Assembly: GCF_014655295.1 (NCBI RefSeq)
Contig: NZ_BNBI01000004.1
Location: 124,001-188,000 of the forward strand
From: Streptomyces fumanus
GTDB taxonomy: Bacteria > Actinomycetota > Actinomycetes > Streptomycetales > Streptomycetaceae
Length of the DNA: 64,000 nucleotides
Direction of reading: 5' to 3'
How positions within the stretch are numbered: the first letter of the stretch is position 1; the number at the start of each line of letters is the position of its first letter. The notes beneath the pieces are model-generated. The model made no database searches and was not told the origin of the DNA. It saw nothing but the letters and a program-made list of their open reading frames with translations. The position numbers and the translations under genes were made by a program. Positions 25,701 through 34,570 of the stretch are shown in pieces.

Positions 25701-26441
25701 TTGACCACCACTGACCAGGCACTCTCCACCGGCACCTGGATGCGCCGCTTCGCCGACACCGTCCGCAGCACACAGGCCCAGCTCACGGCCCTCGACCAGC
25801 AGGTCGGCGACGGCGACTTCGGCACCAACCTGTCCGCGGGCACGGTCGCCGCCCTGACGCGCCTCGATGCCCTCGACGCCCTCACGCCCCTGGACGCCTG
25901 CGGTGCCACGGGGGCCGCCGCGGCCCTGGAGGCGGCGGCCACCGCCTTCCTCGACGAGGTCGGCGGCACCAGCGGCCCCCTGTTCGGCCTGCTGCTCCAG
26001 TCGCTCGCCGCGTCCGTCGCCGAACTCGGCCTCACCACCCCCGCCCTGACCCGGGGGGTCGTGAAGGGCCTGGCCGCCATCCGCCGCGTCGGCGGAGCCG
26101 CGCCCGGTGACAAGACCCTGGTCGACGCCCTCGCCCCCGCCGCCGCGGCACTGGAGGCGCTCCCCGCCCGGACCGTGCCCGCCGCCGCCCTGGATGCCGC
26201 CGCCGAGGCCGCCTGGCAGGGTGTGCGCGACACCGCCCGGCTCCGCGCCCGGATGGGCCGTTCCAGCTACGTCGGCGCACGCGCGGCCGGTGTCCCCGAC
26301 CCGGGAGCCGTCGCGGTCGCCCTCTTCTTCGCCTCGGCCGCCGGGTCGGTCGAGGACGTCACCCCGTACCTGAGCGCCACCTGGGGCACCGCGGCCGGTC
26401 CCGGTGTCGGGCACACCCCGTCGGGTTCGGCGACGCCGTGA
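25701..26441 (+). CDS. dhaL: Dihydroxyacetone kinase subunit DhaL
   Basis: A 246-residue nucleotide-binding all-helical subunit. The Mg-ADP site contains LDQQVGDGDFGTNLSAG, and the phosphate loop region reads GAAPGDKTLVDALAPA; both are hallmarks of DhaL. A TTG start at 25701 is used, with GGGAG 6 nt upstream. It is 66 bp downstream of dhaK, forming a two-gene operon. The C-terminus has a Gly/Thr-rich tail after YLSATWGTAAGPG. Confidence 0.93.
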   Translation: MTTTDQALSTGTWMRRFADTVRSTQAQLTALDQQVGDGDFGTNLSAGTVAALTRLDALDALTPLDACGATGAAAALEAAATAFLDEVGGTSGPLFGLLLQSLAASVAELGLTTPALTRGVVKGLAAIRRVGGAAPGDKTLVDALAPAAAALEALPARTVPAAALDAAAEAAWQGVRDTARLRARMGRSSYVGARAAGVPDPGAVAVALFFASAAGSVEDVTPYLSATWGTAAGPGVGHTPSGSATP

Positions 26442-26475
26442 CGAGACGCCCCGTGCCCGGAGCCTCGGCCGGGGT

Positions 26476-27243
26476 TCACGTCGTCGGGGTGTCCGCCTGC
26501 CGCGGCCCCTGCTGCCGCGCCCAGGCCAGTAGCTCCGGCGAGTGCAGTGCGCTGACCCACAGGTCGGCGCGGGAGGCGTCCTCCTGACTCGGCCGAGGCC
26601 CCACCCCGAGCACCCGCAGCCCCGCCCGGCGGGCCGCCTCGATCCCGGTCAGCGAGTCCTCCACCGCCAGCGCCCGCTCCGGCTCGGTGCCGCAGAGCCG
26701 GGCGGCCGTCGCGTAGACGTCCGGCCAGGGCTTGGGGCGTACGGCCCCCGGGACGGCGGGGTCCGAGCCGTCCGGTGCGGCCCGCAGCACGGAGGAGCCG
26801 GGCACCTGCGTGGGGACGACCACGTGGGCGAAGTGGCGCAGCAGGCCGGCGCGGCTGAGGCTCTCCTCCACGACCTCCCGCGGGCAGTTGCTGGCCACCG
26901 CCAACGGCAGCCGCCCCGCGAGGAGCCGGACGAACTCGACCGCCCCGGGCATGGTCGCGGGGTCGTCGGCGACCAGCGAGAGGAAGTGCTCCAGCAGGCA
27001 CCGGGCGAGGTCGTCGGCGAGTTCCGGTTTGTGCGTCTCCTCGGCCATCAGCCGCCCGCAGTCGGCGTAGTACACGCCCTTGGCGCGGTCGGCGAATCCG
27101 GGCGGTGGTGTCAGCCCGAACTCGCGGAAGGCACGGTTGCGGGCGACCTGCCAGTGCCGTTCGCTGTCCATCAGAGTGCCGTCGCAGTCGAGGACGACGG
27201 CTTCGGACGACCAGCCGAGAAGCGGATGAGCATGGGTGGCCAT
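26476..27243 (-). CDS. HAD-superfamily phosphatase/phosphoglucomutase-like hydrolase
   Basis: A 255-residue HAD-IA protein. Motif I is VVLDCDGTLMD, motif II VASNCPRE, the Lys motif RPKPWPD and motif IV AVEDSLTGIEAA. A helical cap lies between residues 25 and 95. ATG 27243 follows GGAGG. It converges on dhaL with 34 bp between them, so it is not in the same transcript but may act on a related triose or sugar phosphate. Confidence 0.88.
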   Translation of the reverse strand: MATHAHPLLGWSSEAVVLDCDGTLMDSERHWQVARNRAFREFGLTPPPGFADRAKGVYYADCGRLMAEETHKPELADDLARCLLEHFLSLVADDPATMPGAVEFVRLLAGRLPLAVASNCPREVVEESLSRAGLLRHFAHVVVPTQVPGSSVLRAAPDGSDPAVPGAVRPKPWPDVYATAARLCGTEPERALAVEDSLTGIEAARRAGLRVLGVGPRPSQEDASRADLWVSALHSPELLAWARQQGPRQADTPTT

Positions 27244-27824
27244 GAGTCCTCCAGGAGAGAAGCGGTTCGCGCTCGTGACGTGATCGGTGCGGACGAAGCG
27301 GGGGACTCCCGGCCGACGGGCGGCACGACGGGATCCGGCACCGTCCCACGAAGCACAGACATCGCGGCTATACCGGCACGAACGGGAAACCTGATCGCAG
27401 CCACGTTATTTTTGCGCCCTTCACCGGGGCAATCACCGAGGCGAGCGATCGACAGCGGAACCGGAAAGGGATAACCGCGCGCAGAAATTCCCGGGCGGTC
27501 GTACGGAATTCCGTCAAGTCCGCTTCACCGCAACGTCGTTGATACGTGCGCAGGGAAATCGGCACGCGTCGACCGGAGAGCGGTGCGTTCACCCAGGTGG
27601 CCGACCGTCATGCGGGAAAGTGAGTGATGATTACCCGCAGGCATGGGCGCCCGAACAAAGAAGCCAGGAGGACACGGGGAACGAGGAATTATCACCGGCG
27701 TGCGCGGGCGCATTTATTTCCCGGTCGCCACGGGAACGCCGAGTGAAAACGAGCAGCGCTTTGCGGCGGCACGCCAAAGCGGCTCACCGGCCGGCGTCGC
27801 AGGAGCCGTCGAGCGGAGGCGACG
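27244..27824. other. Lower-GC gene-free region upstream of vanH
   Basis: 580 bp with A/T-rich runs (for example around 27400-27420 and 27700-27730) unlike the neighbouring genes. A basic 39-codon frame can be read rightward from about 27628, but it lacks a convincing context. This looks like the boundary of the van segment or remnant DNA. The vanH control box follows at 27825. Confidence 0.4.
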
Positions 27825-27880
27825 TATCGCGGGCGTATCGGGAAACCCATACGCTCCGGCAACGGCACCCCGTCTTGACT
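27825..27880 (+). promoter_or_regulatory. VanR-type control box and leaderless promoter of vanHAX
   Basis: Direct repeats TATCG at 27825 and 27836, inverted repeat GCGTAT-N10-ATACGC at 27833-27854, a 20-bp spacer, TTGACT at 27875-27880, and 6 nt to the vanH ATG. Every distance equals that in the vanK promoter at 23213-23268, while the spacer sequence has diverged, so spacing and motifs are under selection. Confidence 0.75.
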
Positions 27881-27886
27881 GGCGCC

Positions 27887-28876
27887 ATGACCCACAGCGA
27901 AAAGACCCGCATCACGCTGTACGGGTGCGGTCCGGACGAAGCGGCCCTGTTCCGCGAGTTGGCGCCCGCCCTCGATGTGCGGCCGGTCATCACCGACGCA
28001 CCGGTCTGCGCGGCCAATGCCGAACTCGCCTCCGGCAGCCGGTGCATCAGCGTCGACCACAGAACGCCCCTCACCCACGAAACCCTGCGCGCACTCGCCC
28101 GAATCGGCGTGCGCTACATCTCCACGCGGAGCATCGGATACGACCACATCGACGTGGCGTACGCACGGCGCGCCGGAATGCTCGTCGAGAACGTCTCCTA
28201 CTCCCCGGACAGCGTGGCCGACTACACGCTGATGCTCATGCTGATGACGCTACGGGACGCGAAAGCCATGGTCCGGCGCACCGACGCGCACGATTACCGG
28301 CTGAGCGGCACACGCGGAAAAGAGCTGCGCGACCTGACCGTCGGGGTGGTCGGAACGGGCCGTATCGGCACGGCGGTCATGAACCGGCTGAAAGGCTTCG
28401 GCTGCCGCATCATGGCCTGCGACGAACGCCCCGCAGCGAATCCCGGCACCGCGGTCGAGCACGTCCCCCTCGACGAACTGCTGCTCCACAGCGACCTGGT
28501 CACCCTGCACACACCACTCACCCCGCACACCCGCCATCTGCTCGACAGGCGGCGCCTGGCGCTGATGAGGAACGGCGCACTGATCGTCAACACCGGGCGC
28601 GGTGCGCTCATCGACACCGAGGCCCTGGTACGGGAATTGGAGAGCGGCAGGCTGGGCGGCGCGGCCCTGGATGTCATCGAGGGCGAGGAAGGCATCTTCT
28701 CCACCGACTGCCGGGACAGACCCCCGGGGAGCACATCGCTGCTGCGGCTGCAGCAGTTGCCGAACGCGCTCATCAGCCCGCACACCGCCTACTACACGGA
28801 CCGCGCCCTGCGCGACACCGTGCGGAACTCCCTCACCAACTGCCTGACGTACGAAAGCGGGAACCAGCATGGCTAG
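27887..28876 (+). CDS. vanH: VanH D-lactate dehydrogenase
   Basis: A 329-residue D-2-hydroxyacid dehydrogenase that reduces pyruvate to D-lactate for D-Ala-D-Lac synthesis. The NAD-binding motif VGVVGTGRIGTAVMNRL is at about residue 150, the substrate Arg lies in VNTGRGALIDTEAL, and the catalytic His in ISPHTAYYTD. The start is ATG 27887 (leaderless); a longer open frame would run through the promoter. The gene overlaps vanA by 8 nt. Confidence 0.95.
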   Translation: MTHSEKTRITLYGCGPDEAALFRELAPALDVRPVITDAPVCAANAELASGSRCISVDHRTPLTHETLRALARIGVRYISTRSIGYDHIDVAYARRAGMLVENVSYSPDSVADYTLMLMLMTLRDAKAMVRRTDAHDYRLSGTRGKELRDLTVGVVGTGRIGTAVMNRLKGFGCRIMACDERPAANPGTAVEHVPLDELLLHSDLVTLHTPLTPHTRHLLDRRRLALMRNGALIVNTGRGALIDTEALVRELESGRLGGAALDVIEGEEGIFSTDCRDRPPGSTSLLRLQQLPNALISPHTAYYTDRALRDTVRNSLTNCLTYESGNQHG

Positions 28877-29909
28877 GCTGAAGGTCGGCATCCTCTTCGG
28901 CGGCCGCTCCGAGGAGCACTCCGTCTCCGTCAAGTCGGCGCGTGAGGTGGCCCGCAGCCTCGATCCCGACACGTACGAACCCTTCTACATCGGCATCACG
29001 ACAGACGGAGCCTGGAAACTGTGCGCCGGTCCCGAGGCGGGCTGGGAGAGCGGCGACGGCCGCCCCGCCGTCCTCTCCCCGGCCGGCGACACGCACGGAC
29101 TGCTCGTCCTGGGGGAGGGGCGCTACGAGACGATCCGCCTGGACGTCGTGCTGCCCGTGCTGCACGGCACCCACGGCGAGGACGGCGCGATCCAGGGCCT
29201 GCTGGAACTCTCCGGCATCCCCTACGTGGGCTGCGGCATCCAGAGTTCCGCCCTGTGCATGGACAAGTCCCTCACCTACCTGGTCGCCCGGAACGCGGGA
29301 ATCACCACACCGGACTTCCGGATCGTCACCGCGGACGACACCGTCGACCCCGCCCAGCTCACCTGCCCGGTGTTCGTGAAGCCGGCCCGGTCGGGATCGT
29401 CGTTCGGTGTCACCAAGGTGTCCCGGCCGGAGGAACTGCCGGGTGCGGTCGCGACGGCACGACGGTACGACGCGAAAGTGCTGATCGAGGAGGCGGTCAT
29501 CGGCCGCGAGGTCGGCTGCGCCATCCTCGGCGACGGCCCGGAGCCGTGCACGGGCGAAGTGGACCGTATCGCCCTGTCGCACGGATTCTTCCGGATCCAC
29601 CAGGAGGACGCCCCGGAGACCGGCTCCGAGAACTCCGCGGCGATCGTTCCCGCCGACATACCGGAGGAGTCACGGCTCCTCGTACGGCACACGGCCATGG
29701 CCGTGTACCGCGCCCTGGGCTGCACCGGCCTCGCGCGGGTCGACCTGTTCCTCAAGGACGACGGGGAGATCGTCCTCAACGAGGTCAACACCTTCCCCGG
29801 CATGACCTCCTACAGCCGCTACCCGAGGATGATGGCGGCCGCGGGCCTGCCCCTGTCCGAAGTGCTCGACCGGGCGGTGTCCCTCGCCCTGACGGGACAG
29901 AACCGATGA
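28869..29909 (+). CDS. vanA: VanA-type D-alanine--D-lactate ligase
   Basis: A 346-residue ATP-grasp ligase. Its features are ILFGGRSEEHSVSVKSA, MDKSLTYLVARNAGI, KPARSGSSFGV and the omega-loop segment FFRIHQEDAPETGSEN. That loop contains the FRIHQE signature of D-Lac-selective ligases, as opposed to the Tyr of housekeeping Ddl. It makes D-Ala-D-Lac for vancomycin-insensitive precursors. It overlaps vanH by 8 nt and vanX by 4 nt, so the three are translationally coupled. Confidence 0.96.
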   Translation: MARLKVGILFGGRSEEHSVSVKSAREVARSLDPDTYEPFYIGITTDGAWKLCAGPEAGWESGDGRPAVLSPAGDTHGLLVLGEGRYETIRLDVVLPVLHGTHGEDGAIQGLLELSGIPYVGCGIQSSALCMDKSLTYLVARNAGITTPDFRIVTADDTVDPAQLTCPVFVKPARSGSSFGVTKVSRPEELPGAVATARRYDAKVLIEEAVIGREVGCAILGDGPEPCTGEVDRIALSHGFFRIHQEDAPETGSENSAAIVPADIPEESRLLVRHTAMAVYRALGCTGLARVDLFLKDDGEIVLNEVNTFPGMTSYSRYPRMMAAAGLPLSEVLDRAVSLALTGQNR

Positions 29910-30532
29910 GGCCGGCGCAGGCACCGGGGGACGACTTCGCCTTCGTGGACGAACTGGTGCCCGGCATCCGCTGGGACGCCAAGTACGCCACCTGGGACAA
30001 CTTCACCGGCAAACCGGTGGACGGATACCTGGTCAACCGGGTCGTCGGCACCAGGGCTCTGTGCACGGCGCTGGAACGGGCCCGCGAGCGGGCGGAGGAA
30101 CTCGGGTTCGGACTGCTGCTCTGGGACGGTTACCGCCCGCAGCACGCCGTCGACTGCTTCCTGCGCTGGTCACGGCAGCCGGAGGACGGCCGGACCAAGT
30201 CCCGGCACTATCCGCGGATCGGCCGGGCCGACATGTTCGCCCAGGGATATGTGGCCGCGAGATCGGGCCACAGCCGGGGCAGCACGGTCGACCTCACCCT
30301 GTACGACGCGGCCACCGGCGAACTCGTCCCCATGGGCGGCGGCCACGACCTGATGGACCCCCTCTCGCACCACGACGCACCCGGCATCACCCCCACCGAG
30401 GCGCGGAACCGGCAGCGCCTGCGTTCCCTGATGGAGACCTGCGGTTTCCGTGCGTACGCCTACGAGTGGTGGCACTACACCCTCGCCGACGAGCCGTACC
30501 CGGACACCTACTTCGACTTTCCCGTCCGGTAG
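29906..30532 (+). CDS. vanX: VanX D-alanyl-D-alanine dipeptidase
   Basis: A 208-residue zinc dipeptidase. The zinc motif SGHSRGSTVDLTL supplies His and Asp, and EWWHY near residue 190 supplies the catalytic Glu and third ligand. It destroys D-Ala-D-Ala so that only D-Ala-D-Lac precursors form. ATG 29906 overlaps the vanA stop (ATGA). It is the last gene of the vanHAX operon. Confidence 0.96.
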   Translation: MRPAQAPGDDFAFVDELVPGIRWDAKYATWDNFTGKPVDGYLVNRVVGTRALCTALERARERAEELGFGLLLWDGYRPQHAVDCFLRWSRQPEDGRTKSRHYPRIGRADMFAQGYVAARSGHSRGSTVDLTLYDAATGELVPMGGGHDLMDPLSHHDAPGITPTEARNRQRLRSLMETCGFRAYAYEWWHYTLADEPYPDTYFDFPVR

Positions 30533-30732
30533 CTCACGGTGCGGGGCGGTGCCGCTACGCGCGGGTGCCGTCGGCGGGGCCGTCGAGGAGGGTGACCAGG
30601 GGCCCGCACATCGGCGGGGTGCGGTCCGTGCCCGAAGAGCCGTCCACGACCGAAGTATCTCGATGGCGAAGGTTGTGGTGGGCGGGGAGGGGTACGCGGT
30701 GCTGGCCAGTCACAGGGACGGAGGATTCCGGG

Positions 30733-32802
30733 ATGTCGAGACCTGGCCGGTGGCGCTGGCTGCTTCCCGCCGTGGCCGTGGTGGTGTGGCTGCTGGCCGG
30801 CGGGGCGCTGGGCCCGTTCGCGGGCAAGCTGGGCCAGGTGGCTGGCAACGACCAGGCCGCCTTCCTCCCGGAGACGGCCGAGTCCACCCGCGTCAACGAG
30901 CTGCGGCGCGGCTTCCAGAAGGACGAGACCGTGCCCGCGATCGTCGTGTGGGTCGCCGACTCCGGGAAGATCACCGCCGGGCAGCGCGAGCAGGCGGCCG
31001 AGGCGGTGCGGGCGGCCGGACGGGTGACCGGGGTGGCCGGACCCGGCAGCCCGCCCCTCGGCTCCGAGGACGGCCGGGCCCTGCAGTCCGTGCTGCCCCT
31101 GCGGGCCGACCTGGACGATCAGGTGGGCCCGGCGGTCGACGCCATCCGCGCGGCCGCCGGACAGGTGCCCGGCACCCGCGCCCACGTCACCGGCCCGGCG
31201 GCGACGCAGGCGGATCTGTCGGAGGCGTTCGCGGGGATCGACGGGGTCCTGCTCGGCGTGGCGCTGAGCGTGGTGCTCGTGATTCTGCTGGTGGTCTACC
31301 GCAGCGTGCTGCTGCCGCTGGTGGTGATCGTGACGGCCGTCTTCGCGCTGGCGCTGGCCTCCGGCGTCGTCTACGCGCTGGCCGACCGGGACGCCGTCCG
31401 GGTCGACGGCCAGGTGCAGGGCATCCTGTTCATCCTGGTCATCGGCGCGGCCACCGACTACGCGCTGCTGCTGACCGCCCGGTTCCGCGAGGAACTCGGC
31501 GCGGGCCGGGACCGGTGGGCGGCGATGAGGGTGGCGTGGCGGCGTTCGGTCGGGGCGGTCACCGCCAGCGCCGCCACCGTGGCGCTCGGGCTGCTCGCCC
31601 TGCTGGTCAGCGACCTGACCAACAACCGGGCCCTCGGCCCGGTCGGCGCCATCGGGGTCGTGTGCGCCGTGGCCGCCGCGCTGACCTTCCTGCCCGCGGT
31701 GCTGGTCCTGCTGGGCCGCGCCGCCTACTGGCCCGCCCGTCCGGCTCCGGCCGCCGCACACGGCCGGCGGGGGCTGTGGCGGCGCGTCGCCACCCTGGTC
31801 GACCGCCGCCCCCGCCGTGTCTGGGCCGGCAGCCTGATCGCCCTGGCGGCGTGCGCCGCGTTCTCCCCGCTGCTCAAGGCGGAGGGCGTGCCGCTCGACG
31901 AGATCTTCCTGCACGACGCCCGGTCCGTCACCGGGCAGCGGGCGGTGGCCGCGCACTTCCCCGGCGGCGCCGGGAACCCGGCGGTCGTCATCGCCCGCGC
32001 CGACCGCGCACGGCAGGTGATCGACGCCGCCGGCGGCACGAGCGGCGTGGCCCAGGCACTGCCGGTCGGCGCGGACGGCCGGCCCGGCGCGGGCGAACCG
32101 CTCGTCGTCGACGGCCGGGTGCGGATCGACGCCACGCTCAGCGCCGCCGCCGACAGCGACGCGGCCAAACGGACGATCCCGCGGCTGCGCGAGGCCGTCC
32201 ACGCCGTGCCCGGCGCCGACGCCCTGGTGGGCGGCTACACCGCCGAGCAGTACGACACCCAGCGGACCTCCGCCCACGACCGCACCCTGATCATCCCGAT
32301 CGTCCTGGCCATCGTCCTGCTCATCCTGATCGCCCTGCTGCGCAGTCTGCTGCTGCCGGTGCTGCTGGTCGCCACCGTCGCCCTGAACTACCTCGCCACC
32401 CTCGGGGTGACCGCCCTGGTCTTCACCCACGGCTTCGGCTTCTCCGGCACCGACGCCTCCGTGCCGCTGTACGGGTTCGTGTTCCTCGTCGCGCTCGGCG
32501 TGGACTACAACATCTTCCTGATGACCCGGGTCCGCGAGGAGGCCCGCCGGGACGGCAACCGCACCGGCGTGCTGACCGGGCTCACCGCGACCGGCGGTGT
32601 CATCACCTCGGCCGGCGTCGTGCTGGCCGCCACCTTCGCCGCCCTGGTCGTCATCCCGCTGGCGTTCATGGCGCAGATCGCCTTCATCGTCGCCTTCGGC
32701 GTCCTGCTCGACACCCTCGTGGTGCGCTCCCTGCTCGTCCCCGCACTCGTCCGCCACATCGGCCCCACCGTGTGGTGGCCCCACCGCGGCATCCGACCCT
32801 GA
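30733..32802 (+). CDS. MMPL-family membrane transporter
   Basis: A 689-residue RND-type MMPL protein. TM1 (LLPAVAVVVWLLAGGALGPF) is followed by an extracytoplasmic domain, then two blocks of five helices each. The motif IGAATDYALLLTARFREELG sits in the first block and LGVDYNIFLMTRVREEARRD in the second, with the paired Asp-Tyr sites of MMPLs. ATG 30733 with GGAGG upstream is used; the open frame extends further but adds no membrane helix. It exports lipids or small hydrophobic molecules in known relatives. It forms an operon with the DUF4383 gene. Confidence 0.9.
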   Translation: MSRPGRWRWLLPAVAVVVWLLAGGALGPFAGKLGQVAGNDQAAFLPETAESTRVNELRRGFQKDETVPAIVVWVADSGKITAGQREQAAEAVRAAGRVTGVAGPGSPPLGSEDGRALQSVLPLRADLDDQVGPAVDAIRAAAGQVPGTRAHVTGPAATQADLSEAFAGIDGVLLGVALSVVLVILLVVYRSVLLPLVVIVTAVFALALASGVVYALADRDAVRVDGQVQGILFILVIGAATDYALLLTARFREELGAGRDRWAAMRVAWRRSVGAVTASAATVALGLLALLVSDLTNNRALGPVGAIGVVCAVAAALTFLPAVLVLLGRAAYWPARPAPAAAHGRRGLWRRVATLVDRRPRRVWAGSLIALAACAAFSPLLKAEGVPLDEIFLHDARSVTGQRAVAAHFPGGAGNPAVVIARADRARQVIDAAGGTSGVAQALPVGADGRPGAGEPLVVDGRVRIDATLSAAADSDAAKRTIPRLREAVHAVPGADALVGGYTAEQYDTQRTSAHDRTLIIPIVLAIVLLILIALLRSLLLPVLLVATVALNYLATLGVTALVFTHGFGFSGTDASVPLYGFVFLVALGVDYNIFLMTRVREEARRDGNRTGVLTGLTATGGVITSAGVVLAATFAALVVIPLAFMAQIAFIVAFGVLLDTLVVRSLLVPALVRHIGPTVWWPHRGIRP

Positions 32803-32829
32803 AGCCCCCGAAGAAGAGGACCGACGACC

Positions 32830-33276
32830 ATGACCACCCCCGCCCGTACCGCTCGCAGCCACGTCCAGCAGGCCGCCCTCGCCGTCGGCGCCGTGTTCCT
32901 GCTGGTGGGCATCCTCGGGTTCATCCCCGGCGTCACCACCCACTACAGCGCCATGGAGTTCGCCGCCCACCACTCCCACGCCAAGCTCCTGGGCGTCTTC
33001 CAGGTGTCGATCCTGCACAACATCGTCCACCTGCTGTTCGGCATCGCCGGCCTGCTGATGGCCCGCAGCGCCCCCGCCGCCCGCAACTACCTCATCGGCG
33101 GCGGTGTCATCTACCTGGTCCTGTGGCTGTACGGCCTGATCATCGACCACGACAGCGCCGCCAACTTCGTACCCGTCAACACCGCCGACAACTGGCTGCA
33201 CTTCCTGCTCGGCGTCGGCATGATCGCCCTCGGCGTCCTCCTCACCCGGCGCACCGCGCCCGCCGCCACGCGCTGA
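32830..33276 (+). CDS. DUF4383-family four-helix membrane protein
   Basis: A 148-residue protein with four predicted membrane helices. The conserved HAKLLGVFQVSILHNIVHLLFG segment is the DUF4383 hallmark, and a second His-rich turn is in TADNWLHFLLG. It lies 27 bp after the MMPL gene, likely co-transcribed. Function is unknown. Confidence 0.88.
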   Translation: MTTPARTARSHVQQAALAVGAVFLLVGILGFIPGVTTHYSAMEFAAHHSHAKLLGVFQVSILHNIVHLLFGIAGLLMARSAPAARNYLIGGGVIYLVLWLYGLIIDHDSAANFVPVNTADNWLHFLLGVGMIALGVLLTRRTAPAATR

Positions 33277-33339
33277 AGCACGGCGGATCCGCCCCCGCGC
33301 GCCGCCGGTCGACGGCCGACGCACGGGTACGGACCGCCA

Positions 33340-33384
33340 GGGGCCGCCCGCCCGGTCAGTCTCGGCTGACGGTCGGGCGGCCCC
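33340..33384. terminator. Long GC-rich terminator after the DUF4383 gene
   Basis: The outer arms GGGGCCGCCCGCCCG and CGGTCGGGCGGCCCC pair at 14 of 15 positions. An inner GTCAG/CTGAC pair extends the stem to about 20 bp around a TCTCGG loop. Confidence 0.8.
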
Positions 33385-33430
33385 TCGTGTGCGGGGCCCC
33401 GGTCAGCCCGTGACGGACCGGTTCGCCCCG

Positions 33431-33452
33431 GCATGTGAGACGAATCACATGC
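33431..33452. promoter_or_regulatory. CRP-type palindrome GCATGTGA-N6-TCACATGC
   Basis: A perfect 8+6+8 inverted repeat containing the exact TGTGA-N6-TCACA core bound by Crp-family regulators, including the Streptomyces Crp (GTG-N6-CAC). It is about 360 bp upstream of the thioesterase gene and 47 bp beyond the preceding terminator, so it probably acts on a rightward promoter. Confidence 0.65.
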
Positions 33453-33613
33453 GTCGCGAAGGGGTCGAAACGGGCGGGAGACGGGGGCGCCGACCGGAGG
33501 CGAGGGAGCGGGCGGGGTCCGGCCGCAGGTCGTCGGGGGGGAGCGCGACCGCAGTGTCCGCGGGGGTGATGTGCGACGAGCAGGCGTCGCGGTCGCGGCG
33601 GGCTGCGCAGGGT

Positions 33614-33641
33614 TTGAGGGGCAGTTGGGGTGTGGTAGTTC
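33614..33641 (+). promoter_or_regulatory. Possible promoter upstream of the thioesterase gene
   Basis: TTGAGG (33614-33619), a 16-bp spacer and TAGTTC (33636-33641) in a G-rich stretch. It would give a leader of about 165 nt. Confidence 0.3.
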
Positions 33642-33811
33642 GGGGGGTGTGGCGTCGGGTCGGGTGTCGTAGGTGCTGGTCTCCAGGGTCCGGCGATGAC
33701 GGGGGGTACGGCGTGTTCGTCGCCGGCGATGCGTCTCGCGGCAGCACACCGATACACGGACCGCGCACGGACGGCCACCGACCGGAAACCACAGCAGAAC
33801 GGACGACGAAC

Positions 33812-34570
33812 ATGACAGTTGCCGACGGCGGCAACCTCTGGCTCCGCCGGTTCCACCCCGCCCCCGACGCCCCGGCCCGGCTGGTGTGCTTCCCGCACGC
33901 GGGAGGATCGGCGAGCTTCTACTTCCCCGTCTCAGCCGCGCTCGCCGACGACTGTGATGTGACGGCCCTCCAGTACCCGGGCCGCCAGGACCGGCGCACC
34001 GAACCGAACGTGGACGACATCGGCGTGCTGGCCGACCGGATAGCGCCCGAGCTGGTGCCGCTGTTCGACCGGCCGGTGGTGTTCTTCGGGCACAGCATGG
34101 GCGCGATCGTCGCCTTCGAGGTCGCGCGCCGCCTCCAGAGCGGCGGCCGCACCCCCGCGCTGCTGTTCGCCTCCGGCCGGCGCGCCCCGTCGACGCGCCG
34201 CGTGGAGAACGTGCACCAGCGCGACGACGACGGGCTGGTGGCCGAACTGAAGGCGATGAGCGGCACGGACGCCCAGGTGCTCGGCGACGAGGAACTGCTG
34301 CGCATGGTGCTGCCCGCCATCCGCAGCGACTACCGGGCCATCGAGACGTACGCTCCCGTGGAGGCGACCGTCGACTGCCCGATCACCGCCCTGATCGGCG
34401 ACGCGGACCCGAAGGCGACGGTCGAGGAGGCGGAGGCGTGGCGAGCCCACACCACAGCCGGGTTCCACCTCCAGGTCTTCGACGGCGGCCACTTCTACCT
34501 CAGTTCACGGGCGGCCGAGGTGATCGCGGTGGTCCGGGAGGCACTGCGCGACGCCGTGGCCGTCGCATAG
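33812..34570 (+). CDS. Type II thioesterase (alpha/beta hydrolase)
   Basis: A 252-residue stand-alone thioesterase of the GrsT/RifR class. The oxyanion segment is LVCFPHAGGSASFYFP, the nucleophile Ser 95 lies in GHSMGA, the acid in ALIGDADPKA and the His in FDGGHFYL. Such enzymes clear misprimed acyl groups from NRPS or PKS carrier proteins. No carrier-protein genes are in the window, so it either serves a cluster elsewhere or belongs to the aromatic locus that begins 1 kb downstream. Confidence 0.92.
   Translation: MTVADGGNLWLRRFHPAPDAPARLVCFPHAGGSASFYFPVSAALADDCDVTALQYPGRQDRRTEPNVDDIGVLADRIAPELVPLFDRPVVFFGHSMGAIVAFEVARRLQSGGRTPALLFASGRRAPSTRRVENVHQRDDDGLVAELKAMSGTDAQVLGDEELLRMVLPAIRSDYRAIETYAPVEATVDCPITALIGDADPKATVEEAEAWRAHTTAGFHLQVFDGGHFYLSSRAAEVIAVVREALRDAVAVA

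Larger units (their letters stand above)
33277..33811. other. 535-bp intergenic region with terminator, CRP-like palindrome and promoter
   Basis: No credible gene. It contains, in order, the hairpin at 33340-33384, a perfect CRP-type palindrome at 33431-33452, and a G-rich segment with a possible promoter at 33614-33641. The thioesterase start at 33812 follows. Confidence 0.5.

Noticed and set aside
27244..27824. Possible mobile-element remnant at the lower-GC junction
   Set aside because: No transposase fragment, terminal inverted repeats or target-site duplications could be seen, so only a compositional anomaly is reported.
27539..27886. N-terminal extension of VanH from an upstream in-frame codon
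   Set aside because: It would translate through the control box and -10 hexamer. It has no VanH similarity, whereas ATG 27887 fits the family and the leaderless layout.
30508..33324. 938-codon minus-strand frame opposite the MMPL and DUF4383 genes
   Set aside because: Low-complexity Gly/Asp/Gln composition without domains. The plus strand has clear MMPL motifs and ribosome sites.
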